DNA of 64,000 bases, taken from Leptospira perolatii (GTDB taxonomy: Bacteria; Spirochaetota; Leptospiria; Leptospirales; Leptospiraceae). Positions 63,654 to 64,000 of the stretch are shown here, piece by piece. The translations under genes and the position numbers were made by a program. The DNA lies in assembly GCF_002811875.1 (NCBI RefSeq), contig NZ_NPDZ01000001.1:558001-622000 (forward strand). The letters run 5' to 3'. The notes below the pieces were generated by a model. That model was not told the origin of the DNA and made no database searches. It saw only the letters and a program-made list of their open reading frames with translations. The first letter of the stretch is position 1. Each line of letters begins with the position of its first letter.

Positions 63654-64000
63654 TTGAGCTTATCTAACCGAATCACGGCAAAGTTTCCTGTATTTGCGAA
63701 ACTTGATTTTTCAGGTGGATTGCGGAATCTATTTAAGGATTCACTTTCCGGGATTGCCGTTTTTATTTTGGCGCTCCCTTTGAGTTTAGGTATCGCTCAT
63801 GCCTCGGGCGTACCATTATTCTCCGGAATTATCAGTGCAGTAATCGGCGGAATTCTGGTCGGCGTATTAAGCAAATCTAATTTAAGCGTCTCCGGACCAG
63901 CGGCCGGTTTGACTGCGGTAGTTCTTTCCGGAATCAGCGATTTAGGCAGCTTTCAGGCTTTTTTATGCGCTTTGGTATTGGCAGGTCTGATCCAGATTTT
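63654..64000 (+). CDS. SulP family anion transporter, N-terminal part
   Basis: The frame opens at TTG 63654 and continues past the window end (115 codons visible). AGGAA lies ten bases before the start. The sequence includes FKDSLSGIAVFILALPLSLGIAHASGVPLFSGI and VSGPAAGLTAVVLSG, the first membrane helices and the conserved SGPAAG of SulP sulfate/bicarbonate transporters. The C-terminus and any STAS or carbonic-anhydrase domain are outside the window. Confidence 0.88.
   Translation, partial: MSLSNRITAKFPVFAKLDFSGGLRNLFKDSLSGIAVFILALPLSLGIAHASGVPLFSGIISAVIGGILVGVLSKSNLSVSGPAAGLTAVVLSGISDLGSFQAFLCALVLAGLIQI

Noticed and set aside
1..64000. CRISPR arrays, transposases, phage genes
   Set aside because: No regularly spaced direct repeats, DDE/HUH transposase or phage structural genes were seen in the window.

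Overview
The window is a contiguous piece of a spirochaete chromosome, almost certainly Leptospira. The signs are an ftsQ-ftsA-ftsZ cluster with no mur genes beside it, a flbD-motA-motB-fliL flagellar stator cluster followed by kdsB, a DUF1554 lipoprotein, lenient spirochaetal lipoboxes (for example SSC, LSC, QNC), frequent TTG/GTG starts, and dispersed repeats carrying the palindrome GTAGGAGCTCCTAC. Which Leptospira subclade it belongs to cannot be told from the sequence alone. Most of the window is ordinary, densely packed chromosome without insertion sequences, phage or CRISPR arrays.

Layout. 1-3.2 kb: the end of eutC, a dispersed repeat, a Dph6-like ATP pyrophosphatase and two poorly characterised genes. 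3.3-9.7 kb: metG, glnD and a GH13 alpha-glucosidase in one direction. 9.9-18 kb: acyl-CoA dehydrogenase, thioredoxin, an SDR with an altered catalytic Lys, an outer-membrane-type protein, a TIGR01777 epimerase, a quinone-oxidoreductase-like enzyme and a SnoaL-like protein. 18.2-20.4 kb: a PAS hybrid histidine kinase, then three tRNAs (His, Arg, Pro) on the minus strand, preceded by a partial duplication of the tRNA-His 3' end. 20.4-24.4 kb: a minus-strand run of TPR protein, surE, a Yip1-like membrane protein, sppA, a TetR regulator and a darcynin-like protein. 24.6-33.6 kb: mixed small genes, a GNAT enzyme, an amidohydrolase, an SDR, a phosphatase plus second Dph6-like protein pair, a porin, a lipoprotein and a BASS transporter.

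33.6-45.7 kb: division cluster ftsQ-ftsA-ftsZ with a lipoprotein one base downstream; an MlaD-like MCE protein; the DUF1554 lipoprotein; glycosyltransferase-flbD-motA-motB-fliL-kdsB, several of which touch or overlap; and an AT-rich secreted protein. 45.9-50 kb: a third copy of the dispersed repeat, an MFS transporter, a 0.7 kb gene-free stretch with a strong hairpin and a perfect 18-bp operator-like palindrome, and an FGGY sugar kinase. 50-57.8 kb: SPFH lipoprotein, DedA, a lipoprotein, two tandem paralogous secreted alpha/beta-hydrolase-like proteins that share a promoter architecture, and a radical SAM protein. 58-60.8 kb: a complete copper-resistance operon csoR-copZ-copA with an operator abutting the csoR start. 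60.8-64 kb: GST, a PAS-HTH regulator, msrA and the beginning of a SulP transporter.

The observations I consider most worth pursuing are (1) the twin secreted hydrolases, whose upstream regions share TGTTATGCGA exactly 17 nt before a TTGACT -35 box; (2) the composite dispersed repeat with three copies; (3) the tRNA-His 3'-end duplication; (4) the ftsZ-linked lipoprotein; and (5) operator-like palindromes in front of the MFS transporter, the sugar kinase and csoR.
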